From Rhynochetos jubatus (taxonomy: Eukaryota > Chordata > Aves > Eurypygiformes > Rhynochetidae), in NCBI GenBank assembly GCA_027574665.1, contig CM050653.1, positions 37,956,118 to 38,020,117 of the forward strand: 64,000 nucleotides of DNA. Direction: 5' to 3'. This document shows positions 1 through 12,200 of the stretch, one piece after another (the first letter of the stretch is position 1; the number at the start of each line of letters is the position of its first letter). The translations under genes and the position numbers were made by a program. The notes under the pieces are model-generated. The model saw only the letters and a program-made list of their open reading frames with translations. It was not told where the DNA came from and searched no databases.

Positions 1-3000
1 TGAAACAAAGCAAACTTTGTTAAAGTCATAGAGACAGAAACATGGTAAGTATAAAGAAAAGGCTGAATCAAGACTTACTAGTATGTTTCTCCCAATACTT
101 GTATTTTGTTACCTTCTAGTTTCCATTTCTGTGTTTTGATGGCAGTCCTAACGTTAAGACATAACTGTCACGTGGACCACGTGCTGTCTGGGAACCTGCA
201 ATATCCCCACAACTGTGTAGCTTCAGAAAGAGAAGGCCAGCACAGACTGGCTGACCTTTTGTGGTGCCAAACATGGGTTTTTTACCCTAAATTAACAATA
301 TTACATACCCAAGATTCCTATCCTGATTCTACTGAGTGATCATATAAAGTACCATACTTCCTGGCAACTTGCTGAGTTTGGGTAGAAATGAAAAAAATCA
401 AGAATAACAAACTCAGTGAGTCAATGTTTCCTCTTCTAAGCACACGCAGTACTATCAGCCATATCTGTTCAGCTTGGCAACTGGTACAGCAAGGAGCTTC
501 AGTGACAAGACGACTGCAGTGTGGGCAATGGCAAGGCAAAACATGTGGCCAAACTAAACACTCTTCTTCACACCAAGGGGAAAAAGAGCAAGGGCCAACA
601 AGGGGATCCTGTGCATCCTTCCCAAGGGCCAGAATAAGCTCCAGTTCAAGGCTCCAGAGGCACAAAGACTATGCGAGAGGCATGCCAGGAGAACAGCAGG
701 CATGGACAGAGGGCCTGGAAGTGATGGCAGTTGGGAGCTGAGCCCTTATTTTGCAACAGCCACCGGGGAGCAGGGCATGGGGCATCCTATGGCAGGCTGG
801 CACAGCACAGGACTTTGTCAAGTGCTAATTCCCGGCTCACTGCCCAAGCTGATATTTACTGGGGGAGGATTAAGGCAGTTTAGAGTTACCCCTGCTCCAG
901 TAGCACTGCGTAAGTTAGCGCGTTTTGCCGTAAGTCACAGACTGCTCTGTGCACAACTGTCCAGTGGCACAGCGCAAGTGAAAGCAGGGTGTTCCCAATG
1001 GATTGATCCTGTTGTGCCACAGCAGCCCAAGACATGCATCTTTATTCCCGTCAGGATGTCCCAGGCAGAATGCAGAACACGGACCAGAGACCACAGCTCA
1101 GCTGGAGGCATGTAGCTGCACAGCCCACTCTTCTGTCTGCTCCCAGTCACCCCTGTCCTCAGTACAGGGAGCAAGGTCTCACAGGTTCCCCCTTCCTTGC
1201 ATCAGCTCCTGCCCATGACATGCATTTACTCCCTTCTCTTTCCAGAGGTGAACGGGATCTTTCCAGCTGGGCTATTGCACAAGGAGAATGGGCTGAAACT
1301 TTTTCCACCTGTCTTGTCATCTGGAAAATGGGGAGAAAGTAATTCTCTCCTCTGTGGTCCTTCCAGAGGTGTTCTTAGAAAACACAAGCCATCCCACAGA
1401 AAGGCGCAGAGGTCTCACTTCCTACGGCAAAAAAAGCCAACAGCATACCTTCACTGGTTTCCTGAGGTTTCAAAATAGGGAGAGCTTCTGTAAACACCCG
1501 ATCTAGTCCTTTCTGATCACAGAACATTTTGCCCAGGATTGTTTAGAGCACAACCCTCTCCCTCCAGCATTTCCTATCCTATTGCGCATGTCTGTAAATA
1601 TCTGCTACATGAGAACAACATGATATGTGTGTCAGGCACGAGCGACCTGCTTTGGGTCAAAAGCCTTTTAGGTGATGCATGTTTACCTCTCACATAATAG
1701 CATTTGACTAAGGCTCACGGCATTAACTTGCACATAACTGCAGCGCTGCAGTGTCATCAGTGCAGTCACACCAAGGACCTGGCACAAAGCACAGCAGAGA
1801 AGGCGAGACAGGGCATGGCATCACTCCCTCCCCGCGCTCTTGGGCCGTGCCTGCTGATGTCTGAAGGTGGCTGCTCCCTCTCCTGCTGGCATAAGTACTA
1901 GTGTGGGAGTGACAATCTTCTTTACAGAGGAGGACATCCTGGAGATTAAAGAAAGAAGCAGAAAGGAAACAGCCCACTGACAGGAAAAGATTCATTCACC
2001 TGAAGGGAAGTAAGACACATACAAAACAGTGAGCAAAATTTAATGACTGTAATTAAATTGGTTAGTGGGGTAGCTACAATGACCTACTTTTAATCTGATT
2101 TCATTAAATTTCTCTTTGCATTACTGTAGGCATGTCTGCATCTCCAGCAGCTACCTTTTTTTAAATTCATTGGTCAATTTTGGCCTATCTTGACGGAAGT
2201 TAGAGGTCTTCAAAATACCACACTCCTCCACGTGCAAACAGAACAGGAAGCTGGGAGAAAGTCCACAGGCAGAGCTTCTCTTCACTGATAAAAAGGCTGC
2301 AGCGAGACCTCAATTATAGCCTGATATCAGCGAATCCACTCCCTGCCCAACTGCATTTTCAGCGTACACTAAGCGCAGAGTTTGCACTGAAGACTTGGAG
2401 TAATTCAGTTAAAAAGTAAATGAGGCCTGCAAGACACATTCATTGGAAACCAGGGCCCACTACCTTCTGCTGCTTATGGAAATATGGCACATTAATGGAA
2501 CTACTCTGGTCTAGCCCTTCCAAACAAGGGCACTTCATCACATGGCTCTCGCTGGTATCACAAGACCTCTGTTTGGTGCCTGCAATTCTATACCTGTTCT
2601 AACACTCCACATGAAGCAAAACAGGCAAGTGAAGATACTGAGCCACATCCTACATTCCTGAGTCACAATTATTTTAACTGTGTTATTCCCTTGTGTTATG
2701 TGAACGTGATTTGTCCCATAAAAGCAGATACTGACTGATAACTGCAAGGCCCACTTTTGGAAAGCACGTGAAAAAACCAACTTAACTGGTCATACCGTTG
2801 GCTATGAGGCACACTGACAAAAGAACACTCAATGCAAACCTCATGGCAAAACTGAAGTCTCTACCCTCTCAGGACCATAACACCACTGGTTTAGTTATAT
2901 AATTTAATCCCAGTAATTGTCTGGAATCTAGTGCATCTCTGCTGCTATCTGTTCTCAATCTGTACCATGCAGGTACATACACCTGCACATCCGTAAAGCT

Positions 3001-6000
3001 AAAGAACAGTTTGCTGCAAGTAAGGATCTGAGGCGAACTGCAAAAACAGGCAGCGTGACTCTTCTGCCATGCACACGCACACGCGTTCACTGGGCAACTC
3101 AACCCTTTGTGCCCTAACACTACAAATAAAGGTATGTGACTGAGAAAAACGCACGCTGGACTACATTAAATAGGACAATTAACAACAAAAGGCCTGAATG
3201 TCAGCTAAGGTTTGCATTCAGAGCTTTGAAGCTTGGTTCCATACCGAGAAGTGAAATTTTCTCGCTAAATTAATCTTCCCCCTTCATTCTGCACCAACAA
3301 ACCTTCACACTTCAATTACAAAAACCATTTTTGGAGGAATATTTTTAATTTCTTTTAGTACTTCAAACAGGAGGCCACTCTGCAAACCTGTGCTGGATTT
3401 CCCATACGCTCATACACACAAACCTTGTTTTGAAGGGTTTGGGCATATAAACATCTAGTAATAAAACACATCTGGCAGAAAATACGTCTCCAGAAAAACA
3501 AATTCACAGAGTATCACAGCATAGCAGAAGAGAGTAAAAACATTCACATATTTGAAAATGCTTGGCAGAAAAGTAGCATGTTTACAGTTTGGGACTCGTT
3601 ACAGTAAAGCCCTTTTGTGGGGAGGCCCTTGCGCTCTAGGAATATTTGCATTTTACAGCCTAAGAACACAAACTAATGACATTCACAACATACTGCTGGC
3701 ACCCCTAACCTGACAGGAGTCTGACACAAAGCATCAGTAAAGTTCTATATAACCTTTGTGCAAACTTCCCTATTCTACGGACAACTGGTCTGCATTTCCC
3801 TCCCCCCATTCCTTGTATTTGCAAACGGTTCTTAGAAGAAGATCAAATCTAAGCAGGACATAGGAACATACAAGTGGCATGATAAGAACTCCATGAGATA
3901 GAGTTAGTTTTTAACCCTGAGTGGGGAAAGCTGGCAACCCAAACTATTTTTTTTAATGCTGCACTTACCAATTCAAAGACCAGACTTAAACCTTTTTAAA
4001 ACATCACACTGAACTTTGCCAAACAGCGCAGATGCGTCAGAGCAGTGACACAGTTTCTTGAATTGGAGAATACAGTGCTCTGTCTCCGGTATTCCTCACG
4101 TCAGTAACTGAACAACATGAACTCGAATGACCACTTCCCGCAAACAGCAGCACAGAGGTACGCTTGTCTGTCTCACAAAGACAACCCTGCCTTAGCCCTG
4201 TCTCATGATGACACAAGGTGCCTGTTTGAGGAAGCAGTCAGTTCACAAGGAGAAGAGTGCCCTGCTGATAACAGGAATTGCACTAGTTTCGCTCTTAAAC
4301 TCATTTGCCCTTTTCCCTAGGACACGCCAGAGCTCACCCCACCTCAGGGGGTACACTGCGTTTACCAACATTTACAAATTAGCCATAACCCTCCCAGAGA
4401 CTTGCTTCTCCTCAGCTACTCCCATTTTATTTCACACCCCCTGAGGAAATGTACCCATCACCTCAATGCCTGTGAGTTGAAAAGATAGGCTATATTTGAA
4501 ACTGAAACAATTTTTCCCCCTTTCACACTCTCATGCTCCCAAGACACCATGTCCCTGTGTATCCTCCCTGCCACAAAACCTGCTCTTCCTCTCCATAACA
4601 CACCCAGCTATTTAAATCCTTTACACATTGTCCAAGCCAGGCACCTGACGCTCGGATGCTACTCTGAGGAGCACCATACAGGCACCCACAGAAATAGAAA
4701 CATTAGGGGACTTCCAGCTGCAAAAGAGCCTTGGGTGATTCACAACACTCAACTTGCTCACTGTACAAGCTTGGAGTCTTCCAAAAATCTCTTGGTTTTG
4801 GGGTCTCCAAAGGTGGTCTCTGAGAAACAGAAGCTGTGTGTACTTTCTCAGCCACCTCGGTCTGACTAACTGCCTTAGCCACCTCGGAGACTTGAGAAGA
4901 GTTAAAAGCAACATCCATTAGATCCTAACTCTGAATGGGGGTTTTCCTTGGTTTTTACCTCTGTATCTACCACTCCACACTGCCCCTCCAAGCCGAGGTT
5001 TCAGAAGTACTTGAAAAGGCTGTCTCCGACTAATGGCTTTGGGAATTCTGGCGGGTGGGTGAGACTTGCTGGTGTGCAGCACTCCATCTGTCCTCCAGCC
5101 AGCCGACAGCAGCGGTAGCTCCCTAGGGCAACTCCTGGCCTATATGTAGTTCCCAGTGAACCAGCAACAGGCAACCCTGAAAATTACAGTTATTGGCCGC
5201 GCACGCATAGATCAAATAGGAGGTGAGGCAAGCACATTAAGCAAAAACCACACCAAACTGACAGGCCGCTGAGTGAATCACGCTACCCTGCAGCCAGCAG
5301 CAACAATTCTTGTTCTCTATCCTCTGCAGCAGGAAGTATTTCCTCTCTCCTTCTTTTCTCATGGGTTTTCCAGTGAAGGTCACCATTCTGGGGGGAAGGG
5401 GAAATTTCAGAGTTACAAACCCCAAAGACTTAAAAGCCTTCGGAAAAGAGGCCGGTATGAGACTGCCACTGCTGAGCCAGCTGGGAACAGAGAGGCTCAC
5501 AGATGACGCCGGCTTGGCGTGAGCCCAGTTATAAGGGGATATCCTGATCCAAACTGTTCACTTTCAAAGCCTGAGTTGGCTTGCAGCAGTAGCAAGGCCT
5601 TTCCTGTGCCCATCCTCCTTCCCAGCAGTAAATTAAATATCGTGGTAGACACACACAGCGGGTAACTGTTTACAAATATCTTTGCTGAGATCACTGTATC
5701 ATCAGCCACCACTGATGCTGGACAAAAATATTAAATCACAGGGGAGCCAAGGCCCTGTGCAGCAACAGCTTCCCAGCACTATTCCAAGCACAGAGGTTGA
5801 GATGCTGTGCATAAAGGTTCTGCTCCTTTCACCAGTGTTACTAAATGTAAAAGTTAATTTTTAAATGTGATCAACTAAGAAAAACAAGTAATGATCCAAG
5901 TCAAAACCGATTTTCAGCACTATTTTTCCTTGAGTCCATTAGATAATTTCTGCAATTTTACACACACTTTACATTTTGAATAGTTTTGTCTCCTGAGTCA

Positions 6001-6749
6001 TTCCCTTAAGTCGTGATCCCCCTCCAACCAAGTCCTAGCAGACTCTAGCCTCCAGGATGTTAGTACAAACTCCATTTTATGTAACCCTCTAGCAGTGGAG
6101 AGAGGGACTGCAGACACAAGACACCCTTTCCCTGTTATCAGGCGGTGTACATAAGAGGCTCCTTTATACATGAAAATCAGGATCCATAACCAACTAGTGG
6201 CTGTTCAGAAGAATTAATGAAACCATGTCCACAACAAATGCTGCCAAATATATATATATATTACAACAAGAGAGGCAAAATCAACTATCATTTTGTTTTC
6301 CATCATAGTATCTTAGATACAACTTTTCAGCACAGTGAATGTTTGGAAACACTGGAACATCTGGAACATTTCTTAAATTCAAGCACTCCCATGAGGATCA
6401 TTGGAAGACTGTGGGAAATTGCCCTGAAAATAATAATATCTGGAAAACATAAACTTCCCTGCTGCAGGACAGTTCACCTCCTCTGCTCTATGTCCCGCAA
6501 TGTCCTCTCAGAACCGAAAACAGCAAAAACACCGACAACATGTTGCTGTCAAGATAGAGTCCCTATTTTACCCTGAAAGTTTAATCCCAGCCTGCCTCCA
6601 TGGGTGTGTGAAGTCAGAGCTGGATAAAATCAAACACCCACTCGCACTGTTCAGCATTAAAAAGGCAAAGGCCTGGTACTCCTCCCTCTTTGTTTACTCG
6701 TGTTAAGTAACTTGTTTTCATCTCAGAGGCTCAGCCAGGAGCGTGACAC

Positions 6750-6935
6750 CTACAGCCGACCAACTCCATACACCAAGCAAACCTTTGCACAGGCAAAAAC
6801 CAGCAAGAGGGTGGCTGCAATGACCAGGGCAGAAAACACCAGGGCCCTGAGCTCCTGGACAGGCAGCTGCAGCACAAACGAATCCACCAGCCTCCAAACC
6901 ACACGGCCCAGCCCCTCCACAGCCCGACTCACCAT
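6750..6935 (-). CDS. Candidate 61-aa single-pass membrane microprotein (unrecognised)
   Basis: I do not recognise this protein. From the first ATG (6935-6933) the frame runs 61 codons to a TAG. It starts MVSRAVEGLG, continues with an amphipathic part (VVWRLVDSFVLQLPVQELR), then has one clear hydrophobic segment at about residues 30-55 (LVFSALVIAATLLLVFACAK) and ends CLVYGVGRL. The sequence just upstream (minus strand) is a fair 3' splice site, ctccttgggcag, ten bases before the ATG. The CpG-island exon donor at 7806 could therefore splice here, putting this ATG downstream of a six-codon upstream start in another frame. A strong donor-like gtgagt overlaps the ATG codon, which argues for caution. 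It could be chance in GC-rich intron DNA; only conservation or transcript data would decide. Confidence 0.25.
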   Translation of the reverse strand: MVSRAVEGLGRVVWRLVDSFVLQLPVQELRALVFSALVIAATLLLVFACAKVCLVYGVGRL

Positions 6936-7777
6936 CGCAGGACCTCTGCCCAAGGAGAATCTAGAGCCCAAAGGCAGCGGACGACCATTTCACTAAAACC
7001 TTGTCGTATTTTTTCTCCCCCCTTGCTCACTGTGGATTACTGGGATCAACGTAAGACGGAGGAGGGCCGGCTGCAAACCTGGCATCTGCTCTGGAGACAG
7101 ACCCAGCCGCCCTGCGTGCCAGCAAAACTCCCTGTCCGCCTGCCGGAGATTTGCCGACACAAGGGCAAGCGGGATTAGGGCCGTGGCAAATATTTGCCTG
7201 TCAGCACTTTATGCCGGGTGAGGGCACGGACACGGGCGGATATTTGGTTTCTAGCAGGGCCCCGGGTGGTTCTGCTCCTCTGGCCAGTGACTGGCAGGGA
7301 GGACTCGGAGGGTCCGTTCAGGGGTGGATGACAGGGGAGAAAACAACGGGAGGAGTTTATGTCGGCCTAAAATCATCGCTTGCCAGGTGGGAACGATGAC
7401 ACCTAAAGGTGACCGGGCCTGCATGGGCCAGTCAGGGACGGGGCTCGGAGCCGGCCCCTAGGCGGACACTGGCCACCACCCAGGCCACCCCAGGGCCTGT
7501 GTGTGAGGAGCCGGTCACCCCGCCGCGGGCAGAGGTGGCCCTACCGGACCCGCGGTCGCCCCGCCACAGGCCCGAGCCAGGCTAGACCCCGAGGCCGCCC
7601 CGGTGCTGAGGGGCCGCGGCTTCTCCACCTCCCCGTCCCCGCCGGGGCTCCTCCCCCCGGAGCCGAGCTCCGAGCGGCAACAAGTGGAAGCCGCTGAAGT
7701 TAGTTCCCCCGTTCTCCCTCCTGCCCTGCGGCAGCCGCCGCCTCTTCCTCAGCGGCCCCTCCGCGCTCCCTCGGGGA

Positions 7778-7793
7778 GGGGGGGGGGGGGGGG
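7778..7793 (+). repeat. G16 homopolymer beside the 5' splice site
   Basis: Sixteen consecutive G on the plus strand (C16 on the transcribed minus-strand sense), only 12-27 bases past the GT donor of the CpG-island exon. Such runs form G-quadruplexes on the G strand and often vary in length. They are also sequencing-error prone, so the exact count may be unreliable. Confidence 0.8.
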
Positions 7794-7806
7794 TGTGAGG
7801 CGTTAC

Positions 7807-7824
7807 CTGCGCTGCCGCCGCCAT
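7807..7824 (-). CDS. First coding exon (six codons) of a minus-strand CpG-island gene, possibly FYCO1
   Basis: On the minus strand the ATG at 7824-7822 opens the codons for MAAAAQ. The exon then meets a GT donor (gcag|gtaacg) at 7807/7806, leaving phase 0. A GC-rich leader with CpGs precedes it, as expected at a transcription start. In mammals the gene immediately beyond XCR1 on the same strand is FYCO1, an autophagosome/Rab7 adaptor whose protein begins with a short Met-Ala-rich lead. The position and strand here match that order. Six codons cannot identify a gene, and the next exon is not visible in the window, so FYCO1 is an inference from synteny. This could instead be a non-coding first exon with a chance ATG. 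Confidence 0.4.
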
Positions 7825-8060
7825 GTCGCGGAGAGACGGCCCGGGGTGAGGCTCCGGCGCCGTTCGCAGCTCCCCGCCGACTACAACTCCCGTGAGGCCG
7901 CTGGAGGTGCCTCCCCACCCCCGGGGCGGTGGCCGGTTGAGCCGCTGTGGTCTCCCGGCCGGGCCCGGCCGCAGCGGTGCCGCCAGCGGGGTGCGGAGGG
8001 CCTGGCCGGGTGGGACGAGGAGGGCCTGGCCGAGTGTGTGTGTGTGGGGACTGGGGGAAA

Positions 8061-11019
8061 GCACCGTGGGGAAAACAGAGCTTAAAGATGGATTTGCGTG
8101 GAAAATCGCCGCTTTCCCCTACAGCTGCAGGGTCGGGGCAGTTGCCTCGCAGGCGTGTGTGTTTCTGGTACCCTCGAGCTAGGTCTTATGTCAAACAACC
8201 GCAGCTTTGTGATATGGGACCGAGTGTAGGACAGGTCAGTAGCGGGGTTTTGCTGTTTGTTTTCACACCTGAGTCCATCAAGCTCTCTGCACGGGCAGCT
8301 GAAGTGAATATGAAAGTCAGGCTGTGATAAACCCAGCCTGCCGCAGGTTTCCCTTTTCTGTCCGTGTGGGTTGACAAAAACCCTCTTCCCAGGGCTGAAA
8401 GACGTAGGTGGGGATCGATAAAGGCCACGTACGGTAATCGGCTGGGAGAAAGCGGGTGTGAAACTGGAACAAGAGGTCACTTCCCAAGGTGGAGTGCCAC
8501 ACCATCTCCCAGCTGGAACCAGGCACCTACAAGCAAGCTATTTCCACTCTTACAACAGTTCCACAAGGCATACGATACTCCGACAGGACACTTCTTTCAC
8601 AGCATCTGAATTAGGTGACACTGGTTTTGGGTTTAAAGTGTGCTTGAAGTGTGCTTTTCTTTTTTTTTTGCTTTGATAAAGAAATGAGTTTAAATAAACC
8701 TTGTGACCAAATGGTTTGTCGTCAGTTCTTGCCACAATGCTTGTGACTATGTTAGTGTCATAAGCTTCAGCTTGGGCAGCCGTAAGATCAAAGCATTGTA
8801 TTTTCAAGCCTGAGGAAATAGATGCTGTATGTACTCACTGACATGTCTCCGTCATCCTCATTTGTTCATCCCACTTAAGGGTGACTAAGTGACCTTAGGC
8901 TTTGGTGAATAATCTTCATCTAATATATGGTTCTGTGTAGCTAGAAAGCATTTTACTGCCCTCAGAAGTGCAGGTTATAGAGCTAAGCATGTTGTGGGCA
9001 CGTGACTCATGGAACACAATGGGATGTCTTACACAGTTCAGAAGCAGCCTTCAGACTGACTTCTCTTGGCACGCTCTGCTGCATCATGCCGTACAGGGCC
9101 AGGAGCATCTGCTGAAAACCAGTGTTTGTTTTCCACTGGTCTGTAGAAAACTGGGTGCCTTCTGAAGGTAACCCTCTCAAGGGTCATCAGTTGCAAGTAA
9201 CGATAAATCAAATCCCAGATAATTTCACGGCAATAGAAGGGGGTTATATTTTTTTAAGTCACTGTGCAGTTTTACTTCTCAAAAATAATCAAGTAGAATG
9301 GATTGTTCCTCCTTTTAATTAGTGACAACCTACTTTCAGAAATATTTACTTTAGTGACATGAATTACTGAATTGTTGCTTGTTTATAGAGACATCAATTT
9401 CTTCAGAGAAAAACATGATGTTTCCAAACTGGTCTGTCAATGCCCAACACTTTCTTAGAATTTCCTATATTTTTCATTTCTTAGCAGCAAAAGAGGTTCA
9501 AGATTTTTCCTTTTTGGAAGCTGCCCTAGGGAAAAAAAAAATACCTGTTCCATTTATGTTGCTTTTCTTTATTTTTATTCTGACAAAGTTTACTGATAAT
9601 CTTTTTCATAAACTCTGATAAACTGGATGGGATTTGCCAATTTTAGCAGCCCAGGAAAAACAATGATGTCAGTCATCCCAGCAAAAGAAAAGCCTTATAT
9701 TCCATAGAGGTAACCAGCTCAGTCTTTCTCTCTGTCTGACATCGTTGCAACATGTGCTACATATTTGCTTTTATTTATTTATTTATCCATAAAGCTAATT
9801 GATGTTATATAGTAACTGGGGAGGGTTTTGCTTCCACTGGGCACTTGAGGTCTTTTATGAGAGTTGCAAACTCCCGGTTTCCCTGGTCACCCTCAGTGGA
9901 TTAACATACCATTGTAGTCAGGCTGAACAACAGGCTGCTGTTCATCATCAGAGACTTTCTGTGGCTGCTGGGAGAAAGCTTTGGAAGCACTTTTTCCATC
10001 TGTTTGCATTCTGTTTTGAATAGGTGGACAAATAATGGTCAGTAGGTATAAAGCTGGAAGCAGGCAACATAAAAAAAAGAACCAGCAAAGCTCTGGAAAA
10101 CCTCCAGAAGCAAAATTGGCATTTTAGACAAGGTGACTGAGGGGCTTGGAAGAATATTCTGCTTGTGGTCAGGTCAGCTTCTGAGACTGGCTTCCACCCA
10201 AGGGCATCAGGGGATCTGGCTGCATTTCACTCCTCTGTGAGCAAAGTAGGTACCACGATTTTGAGCTGATTCGGTCCCAGTGATACGGGAAAGCCAGGAC
10301 ACAGTCTCGGCTGTGCGCTTTGAATGAATCACAGGCTTTTGTATACGTATAGATGTGTGGCACATGCATAAAGAGCATACTAAGGCTTTGGAGATTAAGA
10401 GCTGCTTAAGATGTAAGGAAGGATATTGCCATCAAGACACAGAACTTGACCTCAGAAAGCAGCATTGTTTGGAACAATGAAACAAAGTAAAAGTATTTCT
10501 GATCTGGTGTCTCAGCAGTTCCTGAATATGGAGAGAGTACTCTGCTCCTTGCATTTTTCTCTGTCATTTTCAGTTATTTGCTTCACTCCAGCCAGGATGT
10601 TCAGTCTTACACAGCTCTTCTGATTTAAAACTGAAGTTACATATATGTTGAACATTTACAGAACCTAAAACTTCTGTCTGAAAATGCCCACTATCTGTCA
10701 GAAAGGGCTGGCTTCCTTTCAAACTTCTCCCTTGAGAACGGTACCTATTGAACCTTTGTGATGAAACATAGCGGTCCCATATGTAGCAGGAATTTCTGGT
10801 TTACATCTCCATGTATCATGCATTCCTTTCCATTTCCATACCTAAATCAAAAGCAAAACGAGACCTTGTTAAGTACTGCGATTTTTTTAAACAGGCACAA
10901 TTTCAATTCTTCAATTAAGGGTTCTGTTTTCAGTTCTTTTAGAAAACAGTCTTCGTCAGGGGGAATGCTGCTCTAAAACAATCTTTTGGCAACATTTACT
11001 TGGTTTAATGTTGCTCCAG
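8061..11019. other. Intergenic, no gene recognised
   Basis: Unique-looking, moderately AT-rich sequence between the CpG island and the first LTR. It contains only short homopolymers, a TTTA-type run near 9770-9785 and an A run near 9531-9541. No coding exon, RNA gene or clear repeat family is recognised. Confidence 0.6.
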
Positions 11020-11510
11020 TGTGCTGGTTTTAGTTGGGACAGAGTTAATTTTCTTCACAGTAGCTGGTGTGAGGCTGTGTTTTGGATCTGCCCTGAGAAG
11101 AGTACTGACAACACTGGTGTTTTCAGTGGTTGCTAAGCAGTGTTTGTAGCAATTCAAGGCCTTTTTCGGCTCTGATACTGCACCTGAGTTCCCAACTTTT
11201 TCGCTACAAGAAGTTGGGGAGGGGACACAGTCCAGACAGCTGACCTGAACTGAACAAAAGGGTATTTCATTCCATAGAACATCATGCTCAGTACGTAAGT
11301 TGGGGGCATTATTTTCATTACATATTATTAGTAGTAATATTAGTTTTATTAGTATCACTATTTTATTCATTTATATTCAATTATTAAACTGCAGTTATCT
11401 CAACCCATAAATTGCCTTGTCTTTTCCTCTGATTCTCCTCTTCCGCTGGAAGAGGGGAGGGGTGAGTGAGCAGCTGTGTGGTACTTTGTTGCAGGCTGGG
11501 ATTAAACCAC
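11020..11510 (+). mobile_element. Solo LTR, ERVL type, plus orientation
   Basis: It begins with TGTGCTGGTTTTAG and shares block after block with the minus-strand LTR at 19600-20268: the TTGGGACAGAGTTA motif near the 5' end, the GAGGGGACACAGTCCAGACAGCTGA block, a run of TTA/ATTAGTA simple repeats, and a CAACCC...CCTTGTCTTTTCCT segment near the 3' end. It finishes at about TTAAACCA. The position equivalent to the TATA box of the sister LTR reads CAGTACGTAAG, so the promoter looks decayed. No internal retroviral sequence flanks it, hence a solo LTR. The family is ERVL-like by structure; the exact family name is not determined. Confidence 0.75.
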
Positions 11511-11534
11511 TATATCTGGCAATAAGTCCTAAAA

Positions 11535-12200
11535 ATCATAGAGCAGTTTAGATTTCAAGGGACCTCTGGAGGTCTCTACTCCAACCCCTTGCTCAAAGCA
11601 GGTCTGATCAGATGAGGTTGCTCAAGGTCCAGTCAACTCTTGAACCACCTCTCTGAGTCCCTGTTCCAGTATCTGACTAACCTTGTAAAAAAATACTTAC
11701 GTCTCACTGGAATAACCAATGTTCCGGCTTGTGTCCATTGCTTCTCATCCCACTTCTGTGCACCTCCAAAAAGAGCCTGGCTCCATCTTCTCTGTATCCC
11801 CCACTCAGGTAGTTGCAGATGCAGTCTGCTTTTCCCAAGGCCACATGAATCCAGCTCCCTCAGCCTCACCCTATCCATCATGTTCTCCAAAGCCCTGACT
11901 GGCTTGAAGGCCTCTGCTGGACTCCCTCCATTATGTCCATGACTTCCATGTGCTGAGGAGGACAAAACTGAACATCTCTACTCCAGATGCAGCTTCACAA
12001 GTGCCAAATACAGGGGAAGGATCACTTCTCTGGACCTGCCGGCTACACACTTGGCAATACAGCCCAGGATGTGGTTGGCCTCCTTAGCCGTGAGTGTGCT
12101 TGCTGGCTTATGTTCAAGACCCCCAGGTCCTTCTCTGCAGAGCTCCTTCCAAGGCAGCTCCCTCCCAACCTGTGTAGTTATTCCATCCCCGGTGCAAGGC
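11535..12200 (-). mobile_element. Old 5'-truncated CR1 LINE fragment
   Basis: Read on the minus strand this is the CR1 3' end: the terminal tatgatt-type end at about 11535, then the characteristic block that in plus-strand reading is AAGGGACCTCTGGAGGTCT followed by CCAACCCC, then the segment about gentlemen-length 3' UTR text ending near 12200 with the CR1 ORF2 tail (a decayed form of the LQ-PEWG region). Divergence from the younger CR1 copies in this window is large, so it is an older subfamily. It abuts the 3' end of the solo LTR at 11510. Confidence 0.75.

Larger units (their letters stand above)
1..7806 (-). other. Probable first intron (5' part) of a minus-strand gene, running off the left edge
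   Basis: No exon with recognisable protein similarity is seen on either strand in this stretch. The right boundary is the GT donor at 7806-7805 (minus strand) after the six-codon exon in the CpG island. All open frames here are short and lack family resemblance. Two minus-strand frames stand out: a 61-codon membrane-type frame at 6750-6935 and a 71-codon frame at 4703-4918. A short AT microsatellite lies near 6247-6260. If the gene is FYCO1, as synteny suggests, a long first intron fits the mammalian gene. The alternative is an unrelated CpG-island transcript. Confidence 0.45.
7400..8060. promoter_or_regulatory. CpG island promoter
   Basis: This stretch is far richer in G+C and CpG than its flanks, with dense CG dinucleotides at 7510-7620 and 7800-8010. 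It contains the minus-strand start exon at 7807-7824. No TATA box is evident, as is usual for housekeeping-type CpG-island promoters. The plus-strand side shows no convincing coding exon, so I cannot say whether transcription is bidirectional. It includes a 16-base G run at 7778-7793. Confidence 0.7.

Noticed and set aside
4703-4918. 71-codon minus-strand frame with an ATG, starting MDVAFNSSQV
   Set aside because: An AG-ended pyrimidine stretch and a GTGAGC donor-like site bracket it, so an exon is not excluded. But there is no recognisable similarity, and part is an internal duplication of CCGAGGTGGCT; too weak to call.
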